The position numbers were made by a program, and so were the translations under genes. Positions 8,614 to 17,474 of a stretch of 64,000 nucleotides of DNA are shown here, piece by piece; the first letter of the stretch is position 1; the number at the start of each line of letters is the position of its first letter. The stretch is from Gemmatimonadota bacterium. GTDB taxonomy: Bacteria; Gemmatimonadota; Gemmatimonadetes; Longimicrobiales; Gaopeijiaceae. The notes below the pieces were generated by a model. The model was given only the letters and a program-made list of their open reading frames with translations. It had not been told where the DNA came from and did not search any database. The stretch covers positions 124,001-188,000 of the forward strand of contig JAJDUP010000033.1 of NCBI GenBank assembly GCA_022826565.1. The letters run 5' to 3'.

Positions 8614-10152
8614 ATGATTGGAAGGGATGGCTGGATCGCGGTTTCGGTTCTGGCGGCGCTGTCGCTGACAGGGGATTTGAGGGCGCAGGCTGGAGCGCGC
8701 GAGGCCGAGGCCGAGGTGTCCGCGCGGACGATCTTTCGGGGCGCGACGGTGATCGACGGGACGGGTGCGGCGGCGCGGGAAGGCCTGGCGATCATCGTGG
8801 AGGACGAAGTGATCGGCGCGGTCGTGCCGGCCGACGAGCTGGGGGCCGAGGTGCTGGAGGGCGCCGAGGTGGTGGACGCGAGTGGCTGGCATGCCATTCC
8901 GGGGCTCGTGGAATCGCACACCCACGTGGCGACGATGGCCAACCGGGCGCAGGCGGAGTTCATCCTCAACCGCCACCTGTACGGGGGGATTACAACCGCG
9001 CGCGACATGGCGGGCGACGTGCGCTCCCTGATGGATCTGCAGCGGGCATCGCTGGTCAAGGAGATCGACGCGCCGGACCTGCTGTTCTCGGCGCTGATGG
9101 CCGGGCCCGAGTTCTTCACCGACCCGCGCACGGTGTCGTCGGCCGCGGGGGAAACGCCCGGGGCGGTGACCTGGATGCAGGCGGTGACCGGGGAGACCGA
9201 CCTGGCGGAGGCGGTGACGCTCGCGCGGGGGACCTGGGCGACCGGGATCAAGACCTATGCGGCGATCGACGGCGAGCTGCTGGGCGCGATCGCCGCCGAG
9301 GCGCGCCGGCAGGGGATCCCGGTGTGGTCGCATGTGCACGTGGGGCCGGCGCGGTCGCTCGAAGTGGCTCGCGCGGGCGTGCGCGCAATGTCTCACGTGT
9401 GCGACCTGGGCAGCGCGGCGATCCCGGACGATGTGTTCCAGGAAGGCCAGGAGGGGCGGCGGTCGGGATTCGTCGACGTCGACCTGGACGACCCGGTGAT
9501 CGACTCGGTGTTCGCCGCGATGAGGCGGAACGGGACGGTGCTCGACGCGACGCTGCGGATCGTGGTTCAGATCGGGCAGCGGCGCATGGCGGCGATCGAC
9601 ACGGTGGGGGCGCGTCCGCCCGGTGCCGCGGGTGACAGCGCGCGGGCCGGACCGGGGGGCCGGCGCCCGCCGCCGATCGACCGGCGACGGCGCGGCGTGC
9701 GTCCCCGGTGCGGAACCGCCGACGCCTTCGCGCTCACCCGCCGCGCCTGGGAAGCCGGCGTGATGATCGCGGCGGGCACCGACGGCATGACCCCGCCCGA
9801 TTCCGCTTTCCCCGCGCTGCACGACGAGATCCGCCTGCTGCACGACGAGGTGGGCATGCCGATGCTGGACGTGCTCAAGGCGGCTTCCTACCACGGCGCC
9901 GTCGCGCTCGGGCGGGAAGGAGAGATCGGTACGCTCGAGCCCGGCAGGCACGCCAACATCATGTTCCTGCGCGACGACCCGCTCTCCGGGCCAGAGAGTC
10001 TGCGCTCCGTGGAGCTGACCGTGAAGCGCGGCACGCTGTACTACCGCCGGGATTTCGTGCTGGGGGAACCGCCGGACCGGCCTGGGGGGCCGCCGGGCGC
10101 GCCCGGGCCGGCGGCAGCCATGCTCCGCGGCATGATGGAGGCGATGCGATAA
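8614..10152 (+). CDS. Exported amidohydrolase family protein
   Basis: Metal-dependent hydrolase of the amidohydrolase superfamily, 512 residues from ATG 8614. This start has GGGAG 9 bases upstream and yields a signal peptide (IAVSVLAALSLTGDLRAQA); the ATG at 8605 lies too close to that site. The metal-binding HxH is in ESHTHVATM, later histidines are in WSHVHVGP and MSHVCDLG, and the catalytic aspartate is in AAGTDGMTP. The C-terminal ALGREGEIGTLEPGRHANI is the beta-sandwich return typical of this family. Residues around 335-370 (bases 9610-9720) are unusually Arg/Pro-rich, while the +1 frame there reads more like protein, so a pair of compensating frameshifts is possible. Confidence 0.85.
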   Translation: MIGRDGWIAVSVLAALSLTGDLRAQAGAREAEAEVSARTIFRGATVIDGTGAAAREGLAIIVEDEVIGAVVPADELGAEVLEGAEVVDASGWHAIPGLVESHTHVATMANRAQAEFILNRHLYGGITTARDMAGDVRSLMDLQRASLVKEIDAPDLLFSALMAGPEFFTDPRTVSSAAGETPGAVTWMQAVTGETDLAEAVTLARGTWATGIKTYAAIDGELLGAIAAEARRQGIPVWSHVHVGPARSLEVARAGVRAMSHVCDLGSAAIPDDVFQEGQEGRRSGFVDVDLDDPVIDSVFAAMRRNGTVLDATLRIVVQIGQRRMAAIDTVGARPPGAAGDSARAGPGGRRPPPIDRRRRGVRPRCGTADAFALTRRAWEAGVMIAAGTDGMTPPDSAFPALHDEIRLLHDEVGMPMLDVLKAASYHGAVALGREGEIGTLEPGRHANIMFLRDDPLSGPESLRSVELTVKRGTLYYRRDFVLGEPPDRPGGPPGAPGPAAAMLRGMMEAMR

Positions 10153-10368
10153 GGGTGCCCGGCGGACCGATCCGCACGCCGGTGCCGGTGCCTGCATCGC
10201 CCAACCGTGGCGAGGTCGAGCGTATCGCCGGAGCATCGGCACAATACGGCTTCTCGTCGCCCAGGGGACACAAACGATTCGCCATTATGCAAGTGTGGCG
10301 TGGTTCACGAGAGACATGGCTCCGACCTGCGGCGCGCGCCCTTGTAGAGAGCAGGGAGAGCTGAGCCC

Positions 10369-11292
10369 ATGAGCAAATCCAATCAGATCGCCTCGGTCCT
10401 GCCGGCGGCCTGGAGCATACCGATCTGCGGGGTGGCACTCGCGGCCGAGGCGCAGGAGGCGGGCGACGTATTCCGTGACTGCGAAGTCTGCCCTGACATG
10501 GTGGTGGTGCCCGCTGGCAGCTTCATGATGGGCTCACTGGAATCGGAAACGGCCGTGCACGGGGACGAGAAGCCGCAGCACCGGGTTACCATCGGCTACA
10601 CGTTCGCGGTTGGAGTCTACGAAGTCACGTTTGATGAGTGGCACGCGTGTGTACGCAGGGGCGGATGTGACGAATACGAGCCGGACGCCGAAGGATCGGA
10701 TAGCGGAAGGTTCCCAATGGTCGGAGTCAGTTGGGAGGACGCCTGGCGGTACGCCGACTGGCTGACAATACAGACCGGAGAGCAGTACCGGCTGCTGAGC
10801 GAAGCGGAGTGGGAATACGCGGCGCGGGCAGGTACTGTATCGCCCTATCCCGTCCCGGGGCCGCTGGGACGATATGGGGCGCCTCGCACGCTGTGCGAGC
10901 ATGCGCACCTGGGGGAAGCGACTGCCCGCTACGCCGGCTGCCCGGACCCTCTGAACCGCCCCGCCGGCAATCACCCGGCAGTTGCGGGCTCGTATCGGCC
11001 GAATGGATTCGGTTTGTACGACATGGCGGGCAATGTGTGGGAGTGGGTGGATGACTGCTATCACGACAGCTATCTGGGTGCCCCGACGGACGGTGGGGCA
11101 CGGGACGGAAGGGCCTCGGATGTCGAAGGCTGCATTTTCCGCGTGCTGCGCGGCAGCTCCTGGCACAACTTCCCGGTGAGTTTCCGTTCCGCGGCCCGCT
11201 TCAGGAGATGGGCCGCGGACCGATTCGACGACACCGGGTTCCGTGTCGCCCGGACAATATGCCTGCCGGGCTCCTGCGCTCAGTCACCGTGA
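10369..11292 (+). CDS. SUMF1/EgtB/PvdO-fold protein lacking the FGE cysteines
   Basis: A 307-residue protein with the formylglycine-generating-enzyme fold, probably exported (hydrophobic N terminus before AAEAQEAGDVF). Family landmarks are VVVPAGSFMMGS, PMVGVSWEDAWRYADWL, YRLLSEAEWEYAARAGT, MAGNVWEWVDDCY and FRVLRGSSWHN. True formylglycine-generating enzymes carry a pair of cysteines just after the RGGSW motif; here the segment reads SSWHNFPVSFRSAARF with none, so copper-dependent sulfatase activation is unlikely. AGGGAG lies about 10 bases before the ATG. The last codons overlap the stop of a truncated transposase on the other strand, so the natural C terminus may have been replaced. Confidence 0.82.
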   Translation: MSKSNQIASVLPAAWSIPICGVALAAEAQEAGDVFRDCEVCPDMVVVPAGSFMMGSLESETAVHGDEKPQHRVTIGYTFAVGVYEVTFDEWHACVRRGGCDEYEPDAEGSDSGRFPMVGVSWEDAWRYADWLTIQTGEQYRLLSEAEWEYAARAGTVSPYPVPGPLGRYGAPRTLCEHAHLGEATARYAGCPDPLNRPAGNHPAVAGSYRPNGFGLYDMAGNVWEWVDDCYHDSYLGAPTDGGARDGRASDVEGCIFRVLRGSSWHNFPVSFRSAARFRRWAADRFDDTGFRVARTICLPGSCAQSP

Positions 11293-11663
11293 CGGACATT
11301 GTGGACGTAACGCTTGACCTGCCCGTAACCCCCCGGATAACCGGCAGAGCGCACTTCGCGAAACAGACGCGCCGAGCTTAACTGCGGGGCCTCGCTCAGC
11401 CTGCGCCGAATCGTTTCCTTGTAGGGATCGAGGATGGAAGGTCTCCGGGGTCGGGGACCGTATCGAACAGTCATGTCGCCTGGATCGCGTTCCAGTTCAC
11501 CGGCAGCGATCCAGTTGTAGAGAGTGCGTCGACTGATCCCCACCCGTCGAGCGGTTTCGGCTTTGCTCAGTCCCCGTTCCAGGTAGAACCGCATGAGCAA
11601 TCGCTTTTCAATTCCGTGCATCGGGTAGAATCCCGGTTCAAGGTCCAAGGAGCGGAAGGGCAT
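11280..11663 (-). pseudogene. Truncated IS21-family transposase (IstA N-terminal part)
   Basis: The 127-residue frame has the N-terminal layout of IS21 IstA: a helix-turn-helix (LSKAETARRVGISRRTLYNWI), then RPSILDPYKETIRRRL and SARLFREVRSAGYPGGYGQVKRY. IstA normally continues for some 350 more residues with a DDE catalytic domain; this stops directly after the DNA-binding part, and no IstB partner follows. A likely start is the ATG at 11621 (MHGIEKRLLM). The stop overlaps the 3' end of the SUMF1-like gene by 13 bases, placing the breakpoint of the element there. Confidence 0.72.
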
Positions 11664-12068
11664 TCATAGCGCGGACACACGCCTCTCCGATCTTCACTCC
11701 ACCCTCGAACTGTGTGTGGGAATCGATCGAGGTGTGGCGCCCACACGCGCTATTTCCCGCCTCTTTGTGGCCCGATAGCGGGTCGAGGCAGACGGTGAAG
11801 ACGGTGGGCACCCAGACGAAGAGCGCGACGACGATGGCGACCGGTCGCCTGATCCGTATGTTCATGGGCGGCTATTACGGCGCCGGCAAGCTTGCGCTCA
11901 CGATTTCGGGACAAATCTGCCTCGCTACGTTCTGTAAGCACGATTGGATCGCGATATTCGTCTCAATTTGATAACCATATCGTGGCTGATGAGTGAGTCG
12001 CAAGGGGGGTCAACGGCGGCAGGGTGCACCGCGACTCTGCGAACGGGTCGCGGATCCGGCCGCGAGTC
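11664..12068. other. Gap with no convincing gene
   Basis: About 400 bases between the transposase remnant and the sensor-kinase promoter. A minus-strand frame at 11638-11865 could encode a 75-residue peptide with one hydrophobic segment near its start (AIVVALFVWVPTVFTVC), but it lacks a clear ribosome-binding site and known similarity. Base composition shifts toward AT after about 11900. This may be left-over flank of the insertion element. Confidence 0.4.
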
Positions 12069-12096
12069 TTGTCAAGCGATATTTTCGGTATATATT
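12069..12096 (+). promoter_or_regulatory. Predicted sigma70-type promoter of the sensor kinase gene
   Basis: TTGTCA at 12069-12074 and TATATT at 12091-12096 are separated by 16 bases, in an AT-rich patch within otherwise GC-rich DNA. Transcription would start near 12103, giving a leader of about 86 bases that includes the hairpin at 12132-12160. Confidence 0.55.
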
Positions 12097-12131
12097 CGTG
12101 ATAAATGAGTGATGCGGGAAAGCCAGACGCA

Positions 12132-12160
12132 GCCTGGGCACCGCTTTGGTGCGTCCAGGC
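12132..12160 (+). promoter_or_regulatory. Hairpin in the leader of the sensor kinase mRNA
   Basis: GCCTGGGCACC (12132-12142), a GCTTT loop, then GGTGCGTCCAGGC (12148-12160) can pair over 11 bases with a two-base bulge. A short T-run (CGTTTTAC) follows, and the AGGAGG ribosome-binding site of the kinase gene begins 15 bases after the stem. It could act as a weak attenuator or an mRNA-stability element. Confidence 0.4.
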
Positions 12161-12188
12161 CCGTTTTACGTAACAGGAGGTGAGGCCA

Positions 12189-14552
12189 GTGACGGAGAGT
12201 CCCGCCGGGCGTGCGCGATCGACCCATGCACTACAGGAATCTGATTCGCGGCTCAGTGCCGCCGTGCTCCGCATCAGTGCGAGCCTTGACCTCGACACCG
12301 TGTTGCAGGAGGTCGTAGACAGCGCCCGCACCCTGACCGGGGCGCGCTACGGCGTGATGGCCACGGTGGACGGTTCCGGGCGTATCGAGGAGTTCGTCAC
12401 ATCCGGCTTCAAGCCCGAGGAGAAGGCGGAGATGGTCGCCTGGCCCGACGGTCCGCGGCTATTCGAGCACTTCCGGAGCCTCGAGGCACCGCTTCGGGTG
12501 GCGGACCTGCCCGCCTACGTCAGCGCCCTCGGCTTCTCGCCGGACCTGATGCGGTCGAAAACGCTTCAGTGCGCACCGATGCGATATCGCGACCTGTCCG
12601 TGGGCAACTTCTTTCTCGCCGAAAAGGAAGGTTGCCAGGAGTTCACGCGCGCCGACGAAGAGATCCTGATGCTGTTCGCCTCCCAAGCCACGACGGCGAT
12701 CGCCAACGCCCGTACGCACCGCGACGAGCGGCGGGCCCGGGCCGACCTGGAGACGCTGATCGAGACCTCGCCGGTGGGCGTGGTGGTCTTCGACGGGAGG
12801 ACCGGCGAGCCCGTGTCGTTCAACCGGGAAGCCCGGCGGATCGTCGAGGAGCTCAGCCGGCCCGGGCTGGCGCCGATTGACCTGCTGGGCATGGTCACCT
12901 GCCGCCGTGCGGACGGGCGGGAGGTCGCTATGGCCGAGTTTCCGCTGGCGCAGCAACTGCGGAGCGCCGAAACGGTGCGCGCGGAGGAGATGACGTTATC
13001 TGTCCCCGATGGGAGGAGTGTAACGACGCTGGTCAACGCCACGCCGATCCAGACCGCCGACGGCGCCGTCGAGTCGGTCGTGGTCACGCTGCAGGATCTG
13101 GCTCCGCTGGAAGAGCTGGAGCGGCTGCGCGCAGAGTTCCTGGGGATTGTGAGCCATGAGCTCCGGACCCCGCTGATCTCGATCAAGGGATCGACGGCCA
13201 CGGTGCTGGGCGCTTCACCACCGCCGGATCCGGCCGAGATGCTGCAGTTCTTCCGGGTCATCGACGACCAGGCCGACCGCATGCGCCGCCTGATTGCGGA
13301 TCTGCTCGATCATGGGCGCATCGTGGCCGGAACGCTCTCGGTATCGCCCGAGGCGACAACGGTCGCCTCACTGGTCGAGCAGGCACGGCGCACGTTCGTG
13401 AGCGGCACGGGCGGACATGACCTGCGTATCGACCTGCCCGAGGGCTTGCCGCCGGTGGTGGCCGACCGGGCCCGCATCGTACAGGTTCTCAACAATCTGT
13501 TGTCCAACGCGGCGAGGCACTCGCCCCCGTCGGCGCCCGTGCGCGTCCATGCCGCGCACGACGGCGTGCACGTCGCGATCTCGGTGACGGACAGGGGCCA
13601 GGGCGTGCACCCGGACCGGCTCCCGCGCCTGTTCCGCAAGTATGCCGAACCAGCCGGAGGTGACCGGGAACCGGGAGGCGTGCGGGGCGGCCTGGGGCTG
13701 TCCATCTGCAAGGGGCTCGTCGAGGCGCACGGGGGCCGAATCTGGGCGGAAAGCGACGGACCGGGGCGCGGTGCCCGATTCACGTTCACGGTGCCGACGG
13801 CCGAGGTGGCGGGCGCCAGCGTTGCCGGCCTGGAAAGCCGCGGTTCGCGCCAGTCTCGGGAAGGGCACAAGGAGGCGCGCGTCCTGGTCGTCGACGACGA
13901 CCCGCAGATGCTGCGCTATGTGCGCCACGCGCTCAGCGACGCGGGCTATGTCCCGGTCGTGACCGGCGATCCGCAGGAGGTCGCCGGCCTGGTCCGGATG
14001 CACAAGCCCGATCTGGTCGTACTGGACCTGCTGCTCCCGGGGAGCGACGGCATCACTATCATGGAACGCCTGCCCGAGCTCACCGGCATCCCGGTCATCT
14101 TCATCTCCGCCTACGGCCGGGACGAGACCATCGTCAGGGCGCTGGACGCGGGCGGCGCCGACTATATCGTCAAACCATTCTCCCCGTCTGAACTCGCGGC
14201 CCGTGTGCGCGCCGCCCTGCGCCGGCAGGCCGGGCCCGAGCCGTTCGTGCTCGGGGAACTGGCCATCCGCTACGACCGGCGCCGGGTCGTCGTGGCCGGT
14301 CGGAGTGTGCAGCTGACGGCTACCGAGTACGAGCTGCTGCGCGTGCTCTCGGTCAACGTGGGACGGGTGCTGACCTACGAGTCGCTGCTGCGCCAGGCGT
14401 GGCGCGGTAGACACAGCGGCACCCCCGACCCCAAGCTGGTGCGTGCGGTCGTCAAGCGGCTTCGCCGAAAGCTGGGGGACGATGCGGCGGACCCCACCTA
14501 TATTCGCAACGAGCGCGGCGTCGGCTACTTCATGCCCTCACACCAGGGCTGA
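12189..14552 (+). CDS. GAF-PAS histidine kinase fused to an OmpR-type response regulator
   Basis: One 787-residue polypeptide holding a complete two-component pathway. Order: GAF-like sensor (about 20-165), PAS-like region (about 180-305), HisKA with the phospho-histidine in GIVSHELRTPLIS, HATPase with N-box VLNNLLSNAARHSP and G-box GGLGLSICKGLVEAHGGR, receiver domain with phospho-aspartate in LVVLDLLLPG, and a winged-helix DNA-binding domain (TEYELLRVLSVNVGRVLTYE to the end). The receiver and winged helix resemble KdpE/OmpR regulators. GTG 12189 is preferred because AGGAGG lies 8 bases upstream; an earlier GTG at 12180 overlaps that site. No transmembrane segment is visible, so sensing is probably cytoplasmic through the GAF domain. 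Confidence 0.92.
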   Translation: MTESPAGRARSTHALQESDSRLSAAVLRISASLDLDTVLQEVVDSARTLTGARYGVMATVDGSGRIEEFVTSGFKPEEKAEMVAWPDGPRLFEHFRSLEAPLRVADLPAYVSALGFSPDLMRSKTLQCAPMRYRDLSVGNFFLAEKEGCQEFTRADEEILMLFASQATTAIANARTHRDERRARADLETLIETSPVGVVVFDGRTGEPVSFNREARRIVEELSRPGLAPIDLLGMVTCRRADGREVAMAEFPLAQQLRSAETVRAEEMTLSVPDGRSVTTLVNATPIQTADGAVESVVVTLQDLAPLEELERLRAEFLGIVSHELRTPLISIKGSTATVLGASPPPDPAEMLQFFRVIDDQADRMRRLIADLLDHGRIVAGTLSVSPEATTVASLVEQARRTFVSGTGGHDLRIDLPEGLPPVVADRARIVQVLNNLLSNAARHSPPSAPVRVHAAHDGVHVAISVTDRGQGVHPDRLPRLFRKYAEPAGGDREPGGVRGGLGLSICKGLVEAHGGRIWAESDGPGRGARFTFTVPTAEVAGASVAGLESRGSRQSREGHKEARVLVVDDDPQMLRYVRHALSDAGYVPVVTGDPQEVAGLVRMHKPDLVVLDLLLPGSDGITIMERLPELTGIPVIFISAYGRDETIVRALDAGGADYIVKPFSPSELAARVRAALRRQAGPEPFVLGELAIRYDRRRVVVAGRSVQLTATEYELLRVLSVNVGRVLTYESLLRQAWRGRHSGTPDPKLVRAVVKRLRRKLGDDAADPTYIRNERGVGYFMPSHQG

Positions 14553-14643
14553 ACGAACCGCCGGCGGCGGGCGCGAGGAGGTGACGGGCCTCGCACGCGC
14601 CGGCCGGCACCGCCGGCATCACCTCGGGGGGCATTGCCGTCGG

Positions 14644-14952
14644 CTACAGCCAGGCATCGCGTCCGCCCACAAGGCTGCGGAAATGCGCCGAGGGCTGGAA
14701 GACGGGCACATCGCACGCCGGAATGGCTACTGCTTCACCCGTTCTGGGGTTGTGCCCCAGGCGTGACTTCCGATGGCGTACATTGAAGACGCCAAATCCA
14801 CGGAGCTCGATGCGGTGGCCCTGGGCAAGCGACTTCGTCAATGCCCTGAGAAGGGCGTCGATCACCTGGTCGCAGTCCGTCCGGTCCACTTGCGGCGCGA
14901 CCGCCAGGGCGACTTGCTCCACGAGCTTTGCTTTGGTCATCGTCCTCTGCAT
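14644..14952 (-). CDS. HU/IHF-family DNA-binding protein
   Basis: A 102-residue histone-like protein. The N-terminal helices (MTKAKLVEQVALAVA) and the beta-arm region (IELRGFGVFNVRHRKSRLG, then NPRTGEAVAIPACDVPVF) match HU and IHF. The RxNPxTG loop that intercalates DNA is present as HNPRTG. I chose ATG 14952 because AGGA lies 7 bases upstream; the ATG 12 bases further in is too close to a GAGG. The gene converges with the sensor kinase. It probably bends DNA and organises the nucleoid. Confidence 0.9.
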   Translation of the reverse strand: MQRTMTKAKLVEQVALAVAPQVDRTDCDQVIDALLRALTKSLAQGHRIELRGFGVFNVRHRKSRLGHNPRTGEAVAIPACDVPVFQPSAHFRSLVGGRDAWL

Positions 14953-15078
14953 CGTCGGTTCCTGTCGGGTTGAGGTCGTCAGTCTGTCGGCCAGGGGCAC
15001 CGGGTCCATCGCCCCCGCCCGCCACCGCCGGTCGGGTCTCAACATCCGCGCAGTCTCGCATATCGCGCTAATAGCACG

Positions 15079-15108
15079 AAGATACGCCTATCAGTCATCA
15101 ATTTACAA
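15079..15108 (-). promoter_or_regulatory. Candidate promoter of the HU-like gene
   Basis: Reading the minus strand, TTGTAA (15108-15103) and TATCTT (15084-15079) are 18 bases apart in a local AT-rich patch. They would drive the HU-like gene with a leader of about 120 bases. This is all I see in the 343-base gap 14953-15295, apart from unconvincing short frames. Confidence 0.35.
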
Positions 15109-15295
15109 TGCAATGACACAGTAGGTGACATGAATCCCAAGCATCGTGGTGCTGGTCCTGGCCGCGGGCCTCATTCTGTCCCGGATGGAGTCGCGGGCGA
15201 TCACGGACTCAACACGCGTCACGTCGGCTACCGCATGCCCGCGCCAACGCGAGATCAGGCCGGCCGGGCAGTAGCCGCCCTCTGCAAGGGCTCCG

Positions 15296-15946
15296 CTACC
15301 GCTCCCGGTACGCCCTCACTATTCCCACCTCCGGCGTCAGCCTCTGCTCCTCGTACGGCGCCGCGTGGATTGCGCGAACCACGTCCATCCCCGCCACGAC
15401 CTTCCCGAACGCCGCAAACCCCTGCCCGTCGGGGTTGCGCATGCCGCCGAAGTCGAGCGACGGCTGGTCGCCGATGCAGATGAAGAAGCTGTGCGTGGCC
15501 GTGTCGGGGCCGCCGCGCGCCATCGAGATCGTGCCGTTGCGGTGCGTGATTCCGGTCTCGCTCGTGCGTTCCAGGGGTATCGGCGGAAAGGACTCGGCGG
15601 CAGAGTCCCGATTCCGCCCGCCCTGCACAACCGCGATACGGATCGAGTCGTTCGGCTGGTTGTCCGCGTGCACGGTACGGAAGAAGGAGCCGCCGTCGTA
15701 GTGGCCGCCGTCGACGTAGCGGAGGAAGTTGGCGGCGGTGACGGGTGCCCGGTCGATGTCGACGTCCAACTCGAAGGTGCCCATGTCGGTCTCGACCACG
15801 ACGCGCACGGGGTCGGGGGCAGGGGGCGGGGTGGCGGGTGAGCCAATGGTCTGAGCGGTCGCCGGGCCAGCGGGCAGCGCGAGGGCGCAGCCAACGGTTG
15901 CGAGCGCCAACAGTACCGGCATGGCGGTAATCCTCCGTGGCAGCAT
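15296..15946 (-). CDS. Exported cyclophilin-type peptidyl-prolyl cis-trans isomerase
   Basis: A 216-residue periplasmic foldase. A signal peptide (VLLALATVGCALALPA) is followed by a Pro-rich linker and a cyclophilin domain from about residue 47: VVVETDMGTFELDVDIDRAP, ANFLRYVDGGHYDGGSFFR, NGTISMARGGPDTATHSFFI and GFAAFGKVVAGMDVVRAI. The FF(R) and SFFI active-site elements are present, although the usual Q in MxQGG is displaced (VVQGG is kept). It is divergent from the Gfo/Idh oxidoreductase, with 105 bases between the starts. Confidence 0.9.
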   Translation of the reverse strand: MLPRRITAMPVLLALATVGCALALPAGPATAQTIGSPATPPPAPDPVRVVVETDMGTFELDVDIDRAPVTAANFLRYVDGGHYDGGSFFRTVHADNQPNDSIRIAVVQGGRNRDSAAESFPPIPLERTSETGITHRNGTISMARGGPDTATHSFFICIGDQPSLDFGGMRNPDGQGFAAFGKVVAGMDVVRAIHAAPYEEQRLTPEVGIVRAYRER

Positions 15947-16051
15947 AGGGCGTATCCCCTTCTTCTTTTTGGCGACCGAATCGGCAGAGGCTTACGTTTC
16001 CGGCTCGCCCCGGGCGACCCGCCCTCACCGACCTCCAATGCAGCCGCAACC

Positions 16052-17467
16052 ATGAGCCAAGAGAGAAAGTCCGTTCGCGAGCCGCCGGTCGCCAGTAGCC
16101 GGCGCAGTTTCGTCAAGTCCGTCGCGGCCGGCTCGGCGCTGGCTGCCGGTGTGCCGTCGCTGCTGTCGGGCCAGGGGCACGCCGAACGCCGAACGCTGTC
16201 CCGCCGGACCATTGCCAGGTCACACCTGGAGGCCCAGGTCGCCCCCTCCGACCGCATCGGCCTGGCCGTGATCGGCGCTGGTGGGATGGGGATGGCCGAC
16301 GTGAACACCGCGCTCCGGATCCCCGGCGTGGAGCTGGTTGCCGCCTGCGACGTCTTCGACGGGCGCCTCGACGCCGCCCGCGAGCGCCACGGCGATATCT
16401 TCACCACGCGCGACTACCAGGAAGTCCTCGCGCGCGACGACGTGGACGCGGTTATCGTCGGCACGCCCGACCACTGGCATCAGCCGATCTCGGTCGACGC
16501 CCTGAGGGCCGGCAAGGCCGTGTACTGCGAGAAGCCGATGGTGCACGACATCGCGGAGGGCCACGACCTGATCCGCGCGCAGGACGAATCGGGCCGCGTG
16601 TTCATGGTCGGCAGCCAGGGCATGAGTTCGCTTGGCAACGAGAAGGCGAAGGAGCTCTACGAGGACGGCGCGATCGGCCAGCTCAACTACGCCGAGGGGT
16701 TCTGGGCGCGCAACGATCCCATCGGGGCATGGCAATATCCCATCCCTTCCGAAGCGTCGGAGGCGACCGTCGACTGGAAACGCTTCCTCGGACCCGCCCC
16801 GGACCGGCCCTACGACCCGCTCCGCATCTTCCGCTGGCGCAACTATCGCGACTACGGCACCGGGGTCGCCGGCGACCTCTTCGTCCACCTCTTCTCCAGC
16901 CTCCACTTCGTCGTCAGCTCGCACGGGCCCACGCGCATCCAGGCCGCGGGCGGGCTTCGCTACTGGAAGGACGGCCGCGAGGTGCCCGACGTGCTCCTCG
17001 GCGTCTTCGACTACCCCGAAACCGACACGCATCCGGGCTTCAACCTGTCGCTCCGCGTCAATTTCGTCGACGGAACTTCCGGCAGCACCTTCCTGCGCCT
17101 GGTCGGGAGCGAGGGCGCAATGGACGTGACCTGGACTGATGTTGTGCTTCGCAAGAACGTAGCGGTCGACCCCATGGACGCCTTCTCGCAGGAGAAGATG
17201 GCCGAGGCGGCAGCGGCCGAGGACGGTCTGCCAGCGCGCGTGCGCATGCTGCCTCCGGCCGAGGTCCGGTACGAGGTCGAGCGCGGCTACCGCGGCGCCC
17301 ACGTCGACCACTTCTTCAACTTCTTCCAGGCGATCCGCGGCGGCCCACCCGCCCTTGAGGACGCGGCCTTCGGTCTGCGCGCGGCAGCCCCGGCGCTGGC
17401 CTGCAACACCAGCTACTTCGAGGACCGGATCGTCCGCTGGGATCCGGATGACATGAGGCTCGTCTGA
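16052..17467 (+). CDS. Gfo/Idh/MocA family oxidoreductase with Tat signal
   Basis: NAD(P)-dependent sugar-type oxidoreductase of 471 residues, predicted to be exported folded: the N terminus has a twin-arginine motif (SRRSFVKSVAAGSALAAG). The Rossmann fold opens with GLAVIGAGGMGMADVNTAL, and the conserved EKP of the family appears in AVYCEKPMVHD. The C-terminal alpha/beta domain follows. It heads an operon-like row with the amine oxidase (7 bases on) and the DUF1080 lipoprotein. Together with DUF1080 this suggests processing of glycosides or 3-keto sugars in the periplasm, which is inference from families that often co-occur. Confidence 0.9.
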   Translation: MSQERKSVREPPVASSRRSFVKSVAAGSALAAGVPSLLSGQGHAERRTLSRRTIARSHLEAQVAPSDRIGLAVIGAGGMGMADVNTALRIPGVELVAACDVFDGRLDAARERHGDIFTTRDYQEVLARDDVDAVIVGTPDHWHQPISVDALRAGKAVYCEKPMVHDIAEGHDLIRAQDESGRVFMVGSQGMSSLGNEKAKELYEDGAIGQLNYAEGFWARNDPIGAWQYPIPSEASEATVDWKRFLGPAPDRPYDPLRIFRWRNYRDYGTGVAGDLFVHLFSSLHFVVSSHGPTRIQAAGGLRYWKDGREVPDVLLGVFDYPETDTHPGFNLSLRVNFVDGTSGSTFLRLVGSEGAMDVTWTDVVLRKNVAVDPMDAFSQEKMAEAAAAEDGLPARVRMLPPAEVRYEVERGYRGAHVDHFFNFFQAIRGGPPALEDAAFGLRAAAPALACNTSYFEDRIVRWDPDDMRLV

Positions 17468-17474
17468 TGGCGCG

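Noticed and set aside
7378-10242. A 1233-codon minus-strand frame extending ricT upstream
   Set aside because: The extra part is Arg/His/Pro-rich and antisense to accA's other frame and the amidohydrolase; only the last 278 codons match RicT.
11638-11865. 75-codon minus-strand frame with one hydrophobic segment
   Set aside because: No start signal or relatives recognised; mentioned only in the gap entry.
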